From CAYYNQ01 sp964473105 (GTDB lineage Bacteria > Sumerlaeota > Sumerlaeia > MVZB01), in NCBI GenBank assembly GCA_964473105.1, contig CAYYNQ010000049.1:1-52533 (forward strand): DNA of 52,533 bases, read 5' to 3'. Position 1 is the first letter of the stretch. Each line of letters begins with the position of its first letter. Below, in pieces: positions 43,322 to 51,161 of the stretch. Below the pieces are notes generated by a model. The model ran no database searches and was not told the DNA's origin. It worked only from the letters and a program-made list of their open reading frames with translations. The translations under genes were made by a program, and so were the position numbers.

Positions 43322-45009
43322 GAAGGTCAGCCTCCGGCAGATGGCTCTTGGGCACGGGGCTCTTTCTGGTGCTTGCCCCCCTTGTTTGCTGGGTGGTCTT
43401 GCCAGGTCCTGAAATTAAATACCCACCCGATGACTTTATACCCGATCACCTGACCGGGGCGTTTTGTCTCAAGGAATTTGAGTCCGTCTGGGAGAGACAC
43501 TGGCTGCATCGCGGGGGTGCCAAGCCGGATCGTGCGTTGATGGACCTGTTGAAGCGTGCGGGCGTCTGGGACCGTTATGAGGAGCAAAACGGTCCGACAT
43601 CTGCTGTCAAGTTGCTTCAATGGATTCAACAGGCGGTCTTCGCCGTCCTCGGTGAGGAAGCGTGGATATTTCTCGGCCGGTGGCAGGCTGGTGGGCAGAG
43701 TCAAGATGAACAGAGCGGCTTGGTTTTCGCCATCCGTGGCGATGTTGCCATTAGCGATAAAATCGGGCCCTTGCTTGATTTGATTCTCCCGGATGTTGAA
43801 TTCGACACCCGGATTCATAAGCAGTCCAAGATATATGTCTATAATGCCGAGCGTGCCGGCCACTGCCTGGCATTTTTTCATTCCAACGGTTGGATTTGCG
43901 GCAGTTGGCGTCAGCGTGGAGTTGAACCACTGATCAGGATCATCGACCGGATGGAGGGTGGGGCGATTTATCCTTCCCGCAGTGCCGAGTTCAGGAAGGA
44001 TCTTCGGCAAATGAAAATGAGAGATTCAGGTATGTCGCTCGTGTTTTTCCCCAAGCACCTGTGGCCCGAGATTAGGAAGTTCAACCTGCAACGTGGCCGG
44101 AAATTCTCAAAAAAAAGTGAATCCAGTTTGAGATTTTGGCAACAGCGTCTCGACCAGATTGACCGTATTTTCATCTATCAGCATGGTCCATCCCTGGTTG
44201 ACCTTGCGCTTGAATTGAACGGGGACCGTCCCCGGCGACTGGCGGCGCAATACCGTCTGGACTTGTCAAGCCGGCAACCTTCTCCATCCATTGTCAGGGA
44301 TTTGGGCGGACGGGTGGGTAATGGAGCAGCGGGGTTGCTTGAAATGGATCTCGATGTCGCCCTTGCACGAATGATCGCGCCAATCCTTGGATTTTCGTGG
44401 TCCGATGTGTTTGATGAGAACCTGGTCCTTGAGACATGGGGAGGTGAAGCTGTATCTCAGGTCAACCGGGCCCTGTCTGCTGACAGCGACACGACTTACA
44501 CGAGGATTGGGCTGGCTGTATACCCGTCCAGCCTGGAATATTTGCCCGCCGTGCTATTGTGGATGAATCAACCCGGGAAACGGCCTGAAGCGGGATCTCC
44601 CGGAAACCTGATGTCACGGGTATCGGGTGCGCGACAGAGAGCCGGATCCCATGATCTGCATTGGATTCTTCCCCTTGGGGCTGAGGTCATGATGGATCCA
44701 GGATCGGACATGATGCAATGGCAACCGATTACGGGTGATGTCTGGAATCATTCCGAGCGTCAGCCGGATGCGATCGCGGCATTTGATTTTGGTGCCTTGA
44801 GAGGGTTCTCGGAGTCCGTCCCACAAATATTGTTAAACCGGAGGAAACGGAGGAAATTGGAGGACTGGATCCTGTGGTTTGACATTATGGACATGGTATG
44901 TGATGCCCTTGGCATGACGCTGGAGATCAGGGAAGACCACTGGCTGTTGGAGTTGCATGGTCACCCGGTGGACGGGCCTGCATATGTGCCGGATAAGATC
45001 ATCAACTGA
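43318..45009 (+). CDS. Unrecognised 563-aa exported/membrane-anchored protein
   Basis: I do not recognise the family; a DUF3352-like periplasmic protein is one idea. One N-terminal signal-anchor helix (LLGTGLFLVLAPLVCWVVL), then a large soluble periplasmic region without further TM. It has mixed alpha/beta character with long charged helices (around 255-290, rich in K/S/R). Segments VFAVLGEEAWIFLGRWQAGG, IYVYNAERAGHCLAFFHS and AAGLLEMDLDVALARM look like a bilobal fold. No protease or nuclease motif. Translationally coupled to the HNH gene. Confidence 0.6.
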   Translation: MRRSASGRWLLGTGLFLVLAPLVCWVVLPGPEIKYPPDDFIPDHLTGAFCLKEFESVWERHWLHRGGAKPDRALMDLLKRAGVWDRYEEQNGPTSAVKLLQWIQQAVFAVLGEEAWIFLGRWQAGGQSQDEQSGLVFAIRGDVAISDKIGPLLDLILPDVEFDTRIHKQSKIYVYNAERAGHCLAFFHSNGWICGSWRQRGVEPLIRIIDRMEGGAIYPSRSAEFRKDLRQMKMRDSGMSLVFFPKHLWPEIRKFNLQRGRKFSKKSESSLRFWQQRLDQIDRIFIYQHGPSLVDLALELNGDRPRRLAAQYRLDLSSRQPSPSIVRDLGGRVGNGAAGLLEMDLDVALARMIAPILGFSWSDVFDENLVLETWGGEAVSQVNRALSADSDTTYTRIGLAVYPSSLEYLPAVLLWMNQPGKRPEAGSPGNLMSRVSGARQRAGSHDLHWILPLGAEVMMDPGSDMMQWQPITGDVWNHSERQPDAIAAFDFGALRGFSESVPQILLNRRKRRKLEDWILWFDIMDMVCDALGMTLEIREDHWLLELHGHPVDGPAYVPDKIIN

Positions 45010-45180
45010 TGCGGATGATGTGGATCTGCATGGACATTCCTTCAATGAAATCGATGCTTGCCTGAAGGCAGAGTCCGGCCCCCTTCACGTTCGGAGCCAC
45101 AGGGCCGCCCGGGTGTTCCTGCTTGCGTTTCCTTGAGGCCCTGCTCCGACGACAGATACAGTTTCGAAGACAAACGGGAG

Positions 45181-47004
45181 CTAATCCAGTATAAATTGGT
45201 TTTTATATTCATCAGCACCCATCATCGGGGGTTGGTCCTTCTTCAGGCACACGTGATGGCCCAATACCAGCGCATCCATGTCCGTCAGCATAAAACACCG
45301 GTATGCCTCCTCAGGCCGACAGACGATCGGTTCCCCGCGGATATTGAAAGACGTATTGATAACAATCGGGCATCCGGTCTTTTTCTCGAATGACTTCATG
45401 ACATCATAAAGGATTCCGTGCCGTTCATGATCGACTGTTTGGACCCGGGCCGAGTAGTCGACATGCGTAACTGCAGGTACGGTTGAACGAACCGTTTTCA
45501 GTCGGTCAAGCCCGGTCCGTGCCACGTCCAAGTGATCGGTTATCCGGTGTTTTTCCAGAACTGGAGCGACCAGCAGCATATAGGGGCTTTCCCGGTCCAG
45601 CTCAAACCAATCCTGCACGTGCTCGGCCAGGACGCACGGCGCGAAAGGACGGAATGATTCACGGAACTTGATTTTCAGGTTCATTGTGGATTGCATGTTC
45701 CGGCTGCGCGCATCCCCGATGATCGAGCGGCTGCCAAGCGCCCTCGGGCCAAATTCCATACGTCCCTGATACCATCCAATGACTTTTTCACGGTCAATTA
45801 GGTCCGCGACGATCTCGGGTAACTCATCGTCTCCAGGGGTGCTGTAGACTGCGTTCAAGGGCTTCAGTGCCTCCGTGATTTCCCCATCGCTCCAGGATGG
45901 CCCCAGTCGACTGCCCTTCATTGAATCATTGGGGTCGGGCTGCCGGGGTTTGACCAGGAACTTGTGCCAGACATCAAGGGCCGCGCCGAGGGCCCCTCCC
46001 GCATCGCCGGCGGCGGGCTGGATCCAGAGCCTCTCGATTGTGCCGGAACGCAGGATTTTGCCATTTCCGACACAGTTGAGGGCGACCCCCCCGGCCATAC
46101 AGAGATTTCGGCTGCCGGTTTCCCGCAGGGCATTCCGGGAGAGCCGGATCATCACATCCTCTGTGACGACCTGCACCGATGCGGCGAGATCCATTTCACG
46201 CTGTGTGATCGGTGCTTCCGGTTTCCTTTCCCTGCCATTGAAAATGCGGCGGAACGCCTCGCCCGTCATGGTCTGGCCGCGTGTGAAATGGAAATTATCC
46301 ATGTTCAGCTTGAAAGAACCGTCCTCGTTTATCTGGATGAGATGCTCGTAGATGTGACTCACCCATGAGGGGTCACCATAGGGGGCCAGTCCCATCAGTT
46401 TGTACTCTCCGCTGTTGACCCGGAACCCACAGAAATAGGTGAAGGCTGAGTAGAGAAGCCCCAGGGAATGGGGGAAACGAATCTCCCGCAGGATATCCAG
46501 TTCACGTCCCCTGCCGTGTGCTATGGTTGTTGTTGCCCACTCACCGACCCCATCGATTGTCAGGACGGCTGCTTCCTCGAAAGGTGAGGGGTAAAAGGCA
46601 CTTGCTGCATGAGACTGGTGATGCTCGGTGTAGAGCAGTTTGCCTTTCCATTCCGGACCCATCTCGCCTCTGATCAGCCTTGGAATCTGCAGGCGGTTTG
46701 AGGCCCAGAGTGGGGCGCCCCTGAGAAAATGTCTCAATCCCATGGGTGCGGCGGCAAAGAAGGTTTCAATAATCCGGTCGAACTTATTCAGCGGTTTCTC
46801 ATAGAAGACAACGATATCAACCTGGTCTTTCGTTATTCCGGCTTCTCCGAGGCAGTAATCGACCGCATTCCGGGGCCAGCGCTCATCATGTTTGCGGCGG
46901 GTGAACCGCTCCTCCTGGGCCGCACCGATGATCTCGCCGTCGCGGAGGATGGCGGCTGCGGAGTCGTGATAATATGCACTGATGCCCAGGATGTGGATGG
47001 TCAT
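45181..47004 (-). CDS. NodU/CmcH-family carbamoyltransferase
   Basis: 607 aa. Transfers a carbamoyl group from carbamoyl phosphate to a hydroxyl of a sugar, antibiotic or polymer. The N-terminal ASKHA-type (Kae1-like) half shows GISAYYHDSAAAIL, ERFTRRKHDERWP, HHQSHAASAF (His128-Phe137), LTIDGVGEWATT and GEYKLMGLAPYG. The C-terminal half has GWYQGRMEFGPRALGSRSII and PFAPCVL. Last gene of the three-gene cassette with DUF5989 and SxtJ. Only a weak SD (AGGG, close to the ATG). Its acceptor is unknown. Confidence 0.93.
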   Translation of the reverse strand: MTIHILGISAYYHDSAAAILRDGEIIGAAQEERFTRRKHDERWPRNAVDYCLGEAGITKDQVDIVVFYEKPLNKFDRIIETFFAAAPMGLRHFLRGAPLWASNRLQIPRLIRGEMGPEWKGKLLYTEHHQSHAASAFYPSPFEEAAVLTIDGVGEWATTTIAHGRGRELDILREIRFPHSLGLLYSAFTYFCGFRVNSGEYKLMGLAPYGDPSWVSHIYEHLIQINEDGSFKLNMDNFHFTRGQTMTGEAFRRIFNGRERKPEAPITQREMDLAASVQVVTEDVMIRLSRNALRETGSRNLCMAGGVALNCVGNGKILRSGTIERLWIQPAAGDAGGALGAALDVWHKFLVKPRQPDPNDSMKGSRLGPSWSDGEITEALKPLNAVYSTPGDDELPEIVADLIDREKVIGWYQGRMEFGPRALGSRSIIGDARSRNMQSTMNLKIKFRESFRPFAPCVLAEHVQDWFELDRESPYMLLVAPVLEKHRITDHLDVARTGLDRLKTVRSTVPAVTHVDYSARVQTVDHERHGILYDVMKSFEKKTGCPIVINTSFNIRGEPIVCRPEEAYRCFMLTDMDALVLGHHVCLKKDQPPMMGADEYKNQFILD

Positions 47005-47018
47005 GCCCTGCTATTCTG

Positions 47019-47240
47019 TCACAGGAAAGTATAGAGGAAAGGAGAGAGCGGTCCGCTGCCCATCATCATAAGTGCCCCGAGCAGCAGAAAGATCAGTATC
47101 ATCGGAAGCAGCCACCACTTCTTGTTGTCCTTGAGGAACCATATGAATTCCATGAACAGGGATGCCTGGCCCTCATCGTCATCGTCCAAGCCGACTTCTT
47201 CCCGGGCGACACTGTCATCACGTGTGGGTTTCTGGATCAT
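47019..47240 (-). CDS. DUF5989-family single-pass membrane protein
   Basis: 73 aa with an acidic N-terminus (EEVGLDDDDEGQ), the FMEFIWFLKDNKKWWLLPMI motif and a TM helix ending GSGPLSPFLYTFL. This fits DUF5989, small proteins found directly next to SxtJ and carbamoyltransferase genes. GGGAG lies about ten bases before the ATG. It starts 159 bases after the SxtJ-like gene and ends 14 bases before the carbamoyltransferase. Confidence 0.82.
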   Translation of the reverse strand: MIQKPTRDDSVAREEVGLDDDDEGQASLFMEFIWFLKDNKKWWLLPMILIFLLLGALMMMGSGPLSPFLYTFL

Positions 47241-47399
47241 TTCAGATCAACTCCCAGCGGTTATTCATATGCTGCAGACCCTTGAGTTCACACAAAAACC
47301 CGCCGAGCAGACAGGATCATCATCACGCTTGGGATTTTAAGCCTGATTCCCTGAATAATCAAGCTCCCAAGTGGAAGAATGTCATGGTCGACCTGGATG

Positions 47400-47891
47400 T
47401 CAGAACATTCTGTAGAATCTTTTGCGGTCCCTGTTGGGTTTGCGCGTGCTCCAGGTCGGGTTAAATTTGTTCCTCTGATGCAGGGCATCACGTCCGGCCA
47501 GACGCATGCAGAAACCTGTCGGGGTGATGATGAGGTAAAAGAAAAGAATCAGCAGCGTGTGGCTGACAAAAAAACCGATAATTGAGAATACCCTCAATAC
47601 AAGCAAGTAGATATGTCGGCCGATAGACGGAATCAGCAGCAGGACCTGAAGAAGGATTCCGGTGCACGCGGCCCGGGCCACCGTTTCAATTTCAACGGGT
47701 CCGAGTCGCCAAGCCATGATGAGCACGATCACAAGGGGCAGGACTCCCCCCCAGAGAATGGCACCCCAGAGCCGTTGCTCGGCCGTGATTTCATGTCGAG
47801 GGGGCAGGCCGTGCCATGTGTGTTCGTAGATGTAGTTTTTCAATCCCATGCGGTGAATCATAAGTTTGTTAGCCAAATTAATCAAGGGCAC
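47400..47891 (-). CDS. SxtJ-family membrane protein
   Basis: 163 aa with three TM helices (about 47-65, 72-92, 100-125). TPTGFCMRLAGRDAL and RNKFNPTWSTRK match the SxtJ signature, in which TPxGxxMRLxGrDpL follows the last TM. Co-occurs with DUF5989 and carbamoyltransferases. The function is unknown; SxtJ was named from a saxitoxin cluster. The start is uncertain: the reading frame opens with GTG at 47891 without SD, and ATGs at 47861 and 47849 are alternatives. 51 bases after the response regulator. Confidence 0.75.
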   Translation of the reverse strand: MPLINLANKLMIHRMGLKNYIYEHTWHGLPPRHEITAEQRLWGAILWGGVLPLVIVLIMAWRLGPVEIETVARAACTGILLQVLLLIPSIGRHIYLLVLRVFSIIGFFVSHTLLILFFYLIITPTGFCMRLAGRDALHQRNKFNPTWSTRKPNRDRKRFYRMF

Positions 47892-47942
47892 TCATTTGAG
47901 GTCATTTGTCTTGTGTGCTGCCGGTTTGCAACGCATTTCCAA

Positions 47943-49352
47943 TCAACTTTTGTGGACTCTCCATGATGGGTGTTTCAAGCCGAATTTCTTGACCCTGGCG
48001 TTCATGCGGTCGACAGAAATTCCAAGAAGGTCTGCTGCCTTGCGTTGATTCCACTTTGTCCTCTGCAGGGCCTGAACGACGAGATTTTTCTCGACATCCT
48101 CAAGGTCAATCCCGCCTTCGGGGAGGACGATGGCACTGCTGCCATCTAGGTTTGTATCGAGGTTCAGGTCCTTCAGCGTGGCGGGTGATACCGGCCGATC
48201 CGGAAATCTGATGGAGAGCCGTTCAACGACATTCCTCAATTCACGAATGTTCCCGGGCCATGGGTTTTGTTTCAGTGCCTCCATGGTATCATCCCCGAAT
48301 GTCGGCATGCGTAGGCTGTGTTTCTCCGCAAAGCGTGCGCTGAAAAACCGGACCAATGGCGGAATATCATCGGGCCGCGTGCGCAATGACGGCACATGAA
48401 TTGGATATATGTTCATCCGGTAGTACAGATCCTCCCGGAATCGTCCCTGACGGACCTCCTCGGCAATGTCCCGGTTGGTCGCGAAGATCAGCCGGCAGTT
48501 CACACGCATGGATTTTTCAGCACCCAGCCGAGTGAACTCAAGAGACTCGACGGCCCTTAAGAGCCGGGTCTGGGCAAGTGATCCAAGTTCCCCGACTTCG
48601 TCGAGGAACAATGTGCCGTTGTCGGCCAGTTCAAACTGCCCGCGTTTTCTCTGCATGGCCCCGGTGAAGGATCCCTTTTCGTGTCCGAACAATTCTGACA
48701 GGAACAGGTTCTCCTCCGGCAGGGCTGCGCAATTAACTTCAATGAACGGTCCGGATGATCGGGGCGATGCCTTCACGAGTGCGCGCGCGACCAGTTCCTT
48801 GCCGACACCTGTTTCGCCTTGAATCAGCACGGGGACATCCTTCGGCCCGATTTCCCGGATTTGTTCCTTCAGGTTCGTGCAGATTTCCGAGACCCCGATC
48901 ATTTCCTGGAACTCATCAAATCGGTTCAGGTTTTTTCTCAGCCGTGTATTTTCATCATGGAGGTCATATCGTTCCAGAATCCGGTCCAGGCGAAGCGTAA
49001 TCTCATCCCGTGTTGCCTCCTTGGTCAGGTAGTCCGCAGCACCTTTCTTCATGGCCTCCACTGCGGTGTCAACGGAGCCGACCGATGTCAAAACCACGAC
49101 CGGAGGAACGGGATCAATGTCGCCGGTCTCCGTCATTCGTGCTATCCGGTCCAAAAAATCGAGACCACTCGCCCCGGGCAGGCGGATGTCGGTCAAGATC
49201 AGGTGAAAAAGCCCATCGGCAAGTAGTTTGACGGCATCCTCCACGCGGGTGCTGTGCGTCATTGCAAATCCTGCGTTCGAGAGATTGCGGATGAGGGAGT
49301 CAGCAAAGGAGACGTCGTCCTCAATCAACAAGACTTTTTTATTGGTTGGCAT
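47943..49352 (-). CDS. Sigma54-dependent response regulator (NtrC family)
   Basis: 469 aa from ATG 49352, with CAGGAG about nine bases upstream; a TTG at 49373 is rejected. Receiver domain with phospho-acceptor Asp55 (LILTDIRLPG) and conserved Lys in YLTKEA. AAA+ domain with Walker A GETGVGKE, the sigma54-contact loop reading GSFTGA instead of GAFTGA, Walker B TLFLDEVGELG and R-finger region FREDLYYRMNIYP. C-terminal Fis-type HTH (QRKAADLLGISVDRMNARVK). Activates promoters of the -24/-12 class. Starts 17 bases after the TPR gene. Confidence 0.93.
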   Translation of the reverse strand: MPTNKKVLLIEDDVSFADSLIRNLSNAGFAMTHSTRVEDAVKLLADGLFHLILTDIRLPGASGLDFLDRIARMTETGDIDPVPPVVVLTSVGSVDTAVEAMKKGAADYLTKEATRDEITLRLDRILERYDLHDENTRLRKNLNRFDEFQEMIGVSEICTNLKEQIREIGPKDVPVLIQGETGVGKELVARALVKASPRSSGPFIEVNCAALPEENLFLSELFGHEKGSFTGAMQRKRGQFELADNGTLFLDEVGELGSLAQTRLLRAVESLEFTRLGAEKSMRVNCRLIFATNRDIAEEVRQGRFREDLYYRMNIYPIHVPSLRTRPDDIPPLVRFFSARFAEKHSLRMPTFGDDTMEALKQNPWPGNIRELRNVVERLSIRFPDRPVSPATLKDLNLDTNLDGSSAIVLPEGGIDLEDVEKNLVVQALQRTKWNQRKAADLLGISVDRMNARVKKFGLKHPSWRVHKS

Positions 49353-49369
49353 GGTCGTTGGCTCCTGTG

Positions 49370-51145
49370 TCAATTCATGGCTTTTTCGAGCCAGGTCATG
49401 TTGTGTATGATTCTTTCTAGTTCCACTCCGGTGGAAGTTGTGGCTGTGGTCGGCAGGTCCCCTCTCTTTACGGGTTGTCCCTCCTCAAGTCCCTTCAGGA
49501 TGCTTTTTTCCCGTAACATGGTATAAAAGTTCATGACGCGGGGATAGGCGACCGTGTTCTGGTAATGGGTCAGAATTGCCTCAAGCATGTGTTTCGCCTC
49601 ATCCACATGCCCCGAATAGTATGAGCGTTGGGCTTTTTGAAAAAGGGCCTCGGCTTGTTGTGGACGCTCGGCTGCACGCAGCTGGATCGCCTCCTTCACC
49701 AGTTGTTCAAGCCGAATGGCCTGCTTGAGATGGCCGAGGGGGTACTGCTTTTGCTTGAACTCCCTGAGTCCCTCGATTACGTCTGTGAAGGCATTCTCCT
49801 CATACAGCTGAATCAATTTCAACAGTTCCCTCTCGGCCTTCATATGACGGATCGTTTCCATATACTGTTTTGCGTTGTTCCCGATCAACTCGGAATCCAA
49901 GGCAATCCCGAAGTGGGTTTCTGCTTCATCGAACAGGTTTTTTTCAATCGCCCAAACCCCCAGCTCGTAATGACCGACCAGATCTCCGGCGTCGAGAACC
50001 AATTTCCTGTCCCGGTAATCCATCAAACTGAGCTGCCGGCCAGCTCTCTCCGGATCGTATTCCCCGGCACGGTGAAACGCCCTGCCGGCATCCTCGGGCC
50101 GACCGTTATTCACGTGCAGCAAACCGGTTTCCAGCCAGATTTCCCCAAGCCGTCCGCGGCTGAATTCCGGTACATGCACCAGCCCGTATGTTTCGATCAG
50201 CCGGGCCAGTTCTTCCAGTTTATCCAGTTCTTGCCTTGAGCGGAGGAAACTCTCGGCCTCCTCAAGCGTGACACGGATCCTGTCCCGCGCAATGTCCGGG
50301 GTCTCCTCGATGAGTTGCTCGATATAAAACTGCAACGCTGTCTCGAATTCGTTTCGGGAGCGGAGATGTCGGGCCTCCTGCAGCCTCAGCTGCATCAAGC
50401 GGCCCGACATTCCGGCGCTATCCACGTGTTCCAGTAACCTGAGGTGATCCAGCGCGCCCTCGAAATCAGCCGATCCGGAGAGCTCCTGGGCGCGGTTGCT
50501 GATCTGCCCGACGAGCCATTGGCGAATCAGGCTGTGATCCATGTACCAGGCCTCATCCAGATATCCCAACTGGTGTCTGGCTGCTTCATCCATGCCTAGT
50601 GCAAGATAATACTGCGCGCGCCGGGCGGTCAGTTCCCGGTCATAACGTAACGAAACCTGGTCTAGGGAATCGATGATGGCCGCCAGTTTTTGCATGGATT
50701 CATGCTTCATCGTCCCGAAAGCCTTGAGCAGGGGGTCGGCATGGTTCAGTAACAGGACACTGACTCCCTCGATTCCGGTTTCGTCCTGATGGACCTCATG
50801 CATCATCAGGACCGCTGACTCATAGTCCCGTGCCCCGATGGCCCTCTTGGCCTCAATTAACCGGTTCTCGACGGGGGTGCCTCTCACCAGGCTTTTGATC
50901 TGTCTGGCGGGGAGGGTGACTTGTGAGTTGCCCACGCGAATGGTGAGGTTGGCCTCGTTCTCCCCCTTTGCGGACTCCCGGAGGATGATGCCCTCAATGA
51001 TCCTGCCGTTGGCCAATTCGATCCGGTCGGCTTTGACCCAAGCGCCTGCCAATGACAGAAACCCCATCATGCAGAGGATTCTTGATCGGAGTTTCTTTCC
51101 CGTTTTCCGGGTGTTGCGTGGGATTATTGATTGACTTACAGGCAT
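49370..51145 (-). CDS. Exported TPR-like protein with N-terminal Sm/SHD1-like strand module
   Basis: 591 aa. Signal peptide or anchor (ILCMMGFLSLAGAWVKA), then a beta module DRIELANGRIIEGIILRES that resembles the recurring 'xLxNGxxxxGxI' pattern of bacterial exported proteins. The rest (about 90-560) is helical, with TPR-like repeats (DYESAVLMMHEVHQ, DFEGALDHLRLLE, EFETALQFYIEQL, LFDEAETHFGIAL, QQAEALFQKAQRSYY). Probably a periplasmic protein-protein scaffold. Starts 16 bases after the upstream GT-C-like gene and ends 17 bases before the response regulator, so an operon is likely. Confidence 0.7.
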   Translation of the reverse strand: MPVSQSIIPRNTRKTGKKLRSRILCMMGFLSLAGAWVKADRIELANGRIIEGIILRESAKGENEANLTIRVGNSQVTLPARQIKSLVRGTPVENRLIEAKRAIGARDYESAVLMMHEVHQDETGIEGVSVLLLNHADPLLKAFGTMKHESMQKLAAIIDSLDQVSLRYDRELTARRAQYYLALGMDEAARHQLGYLDEAWYMDHSLIRQWLVGQISNRAQELSGSADFEGALDHLRLLEHVDSAGMSGRLMQLRLQEARHLRSRNEFETALQFYIEQLIEETPDIARDRIRVTLEEAESFLRSRQELDKLEELARLIETYGLVHVPEFSRGRLGEIWLETGLLHVNNGRPEDAGRAFHRAGEYDPERAGRQLSLMDYRDRKLVLDAGDLVGHYELGVWAIEKNLFDEAETHFGIALDSELIGNNAKQYMETIRHMKAERELLKLIQLYEENAFTDVIEGLREFKQKQYPLGHLKQAIRLEQLVKEAIQLRAAERPQQAEALFQKAQRSYYSGHVDEAKHMLEAILTHYQNTVAYPRVMNFYTMLREKSILKGLEEGQPVKRGDLPTTATTSTGVELERIIHNMTWLEKAMN

Positions 51146-51161
51146 CCTTGATTTCGCCGGG

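Noticed and set aside
45010..45180. Short forward frame with a DLHG string resembling a Smr domain
   Set aside because: No start codon with SD, only about 45 codons, and no remaining Smr motifs; coincidence is likely.
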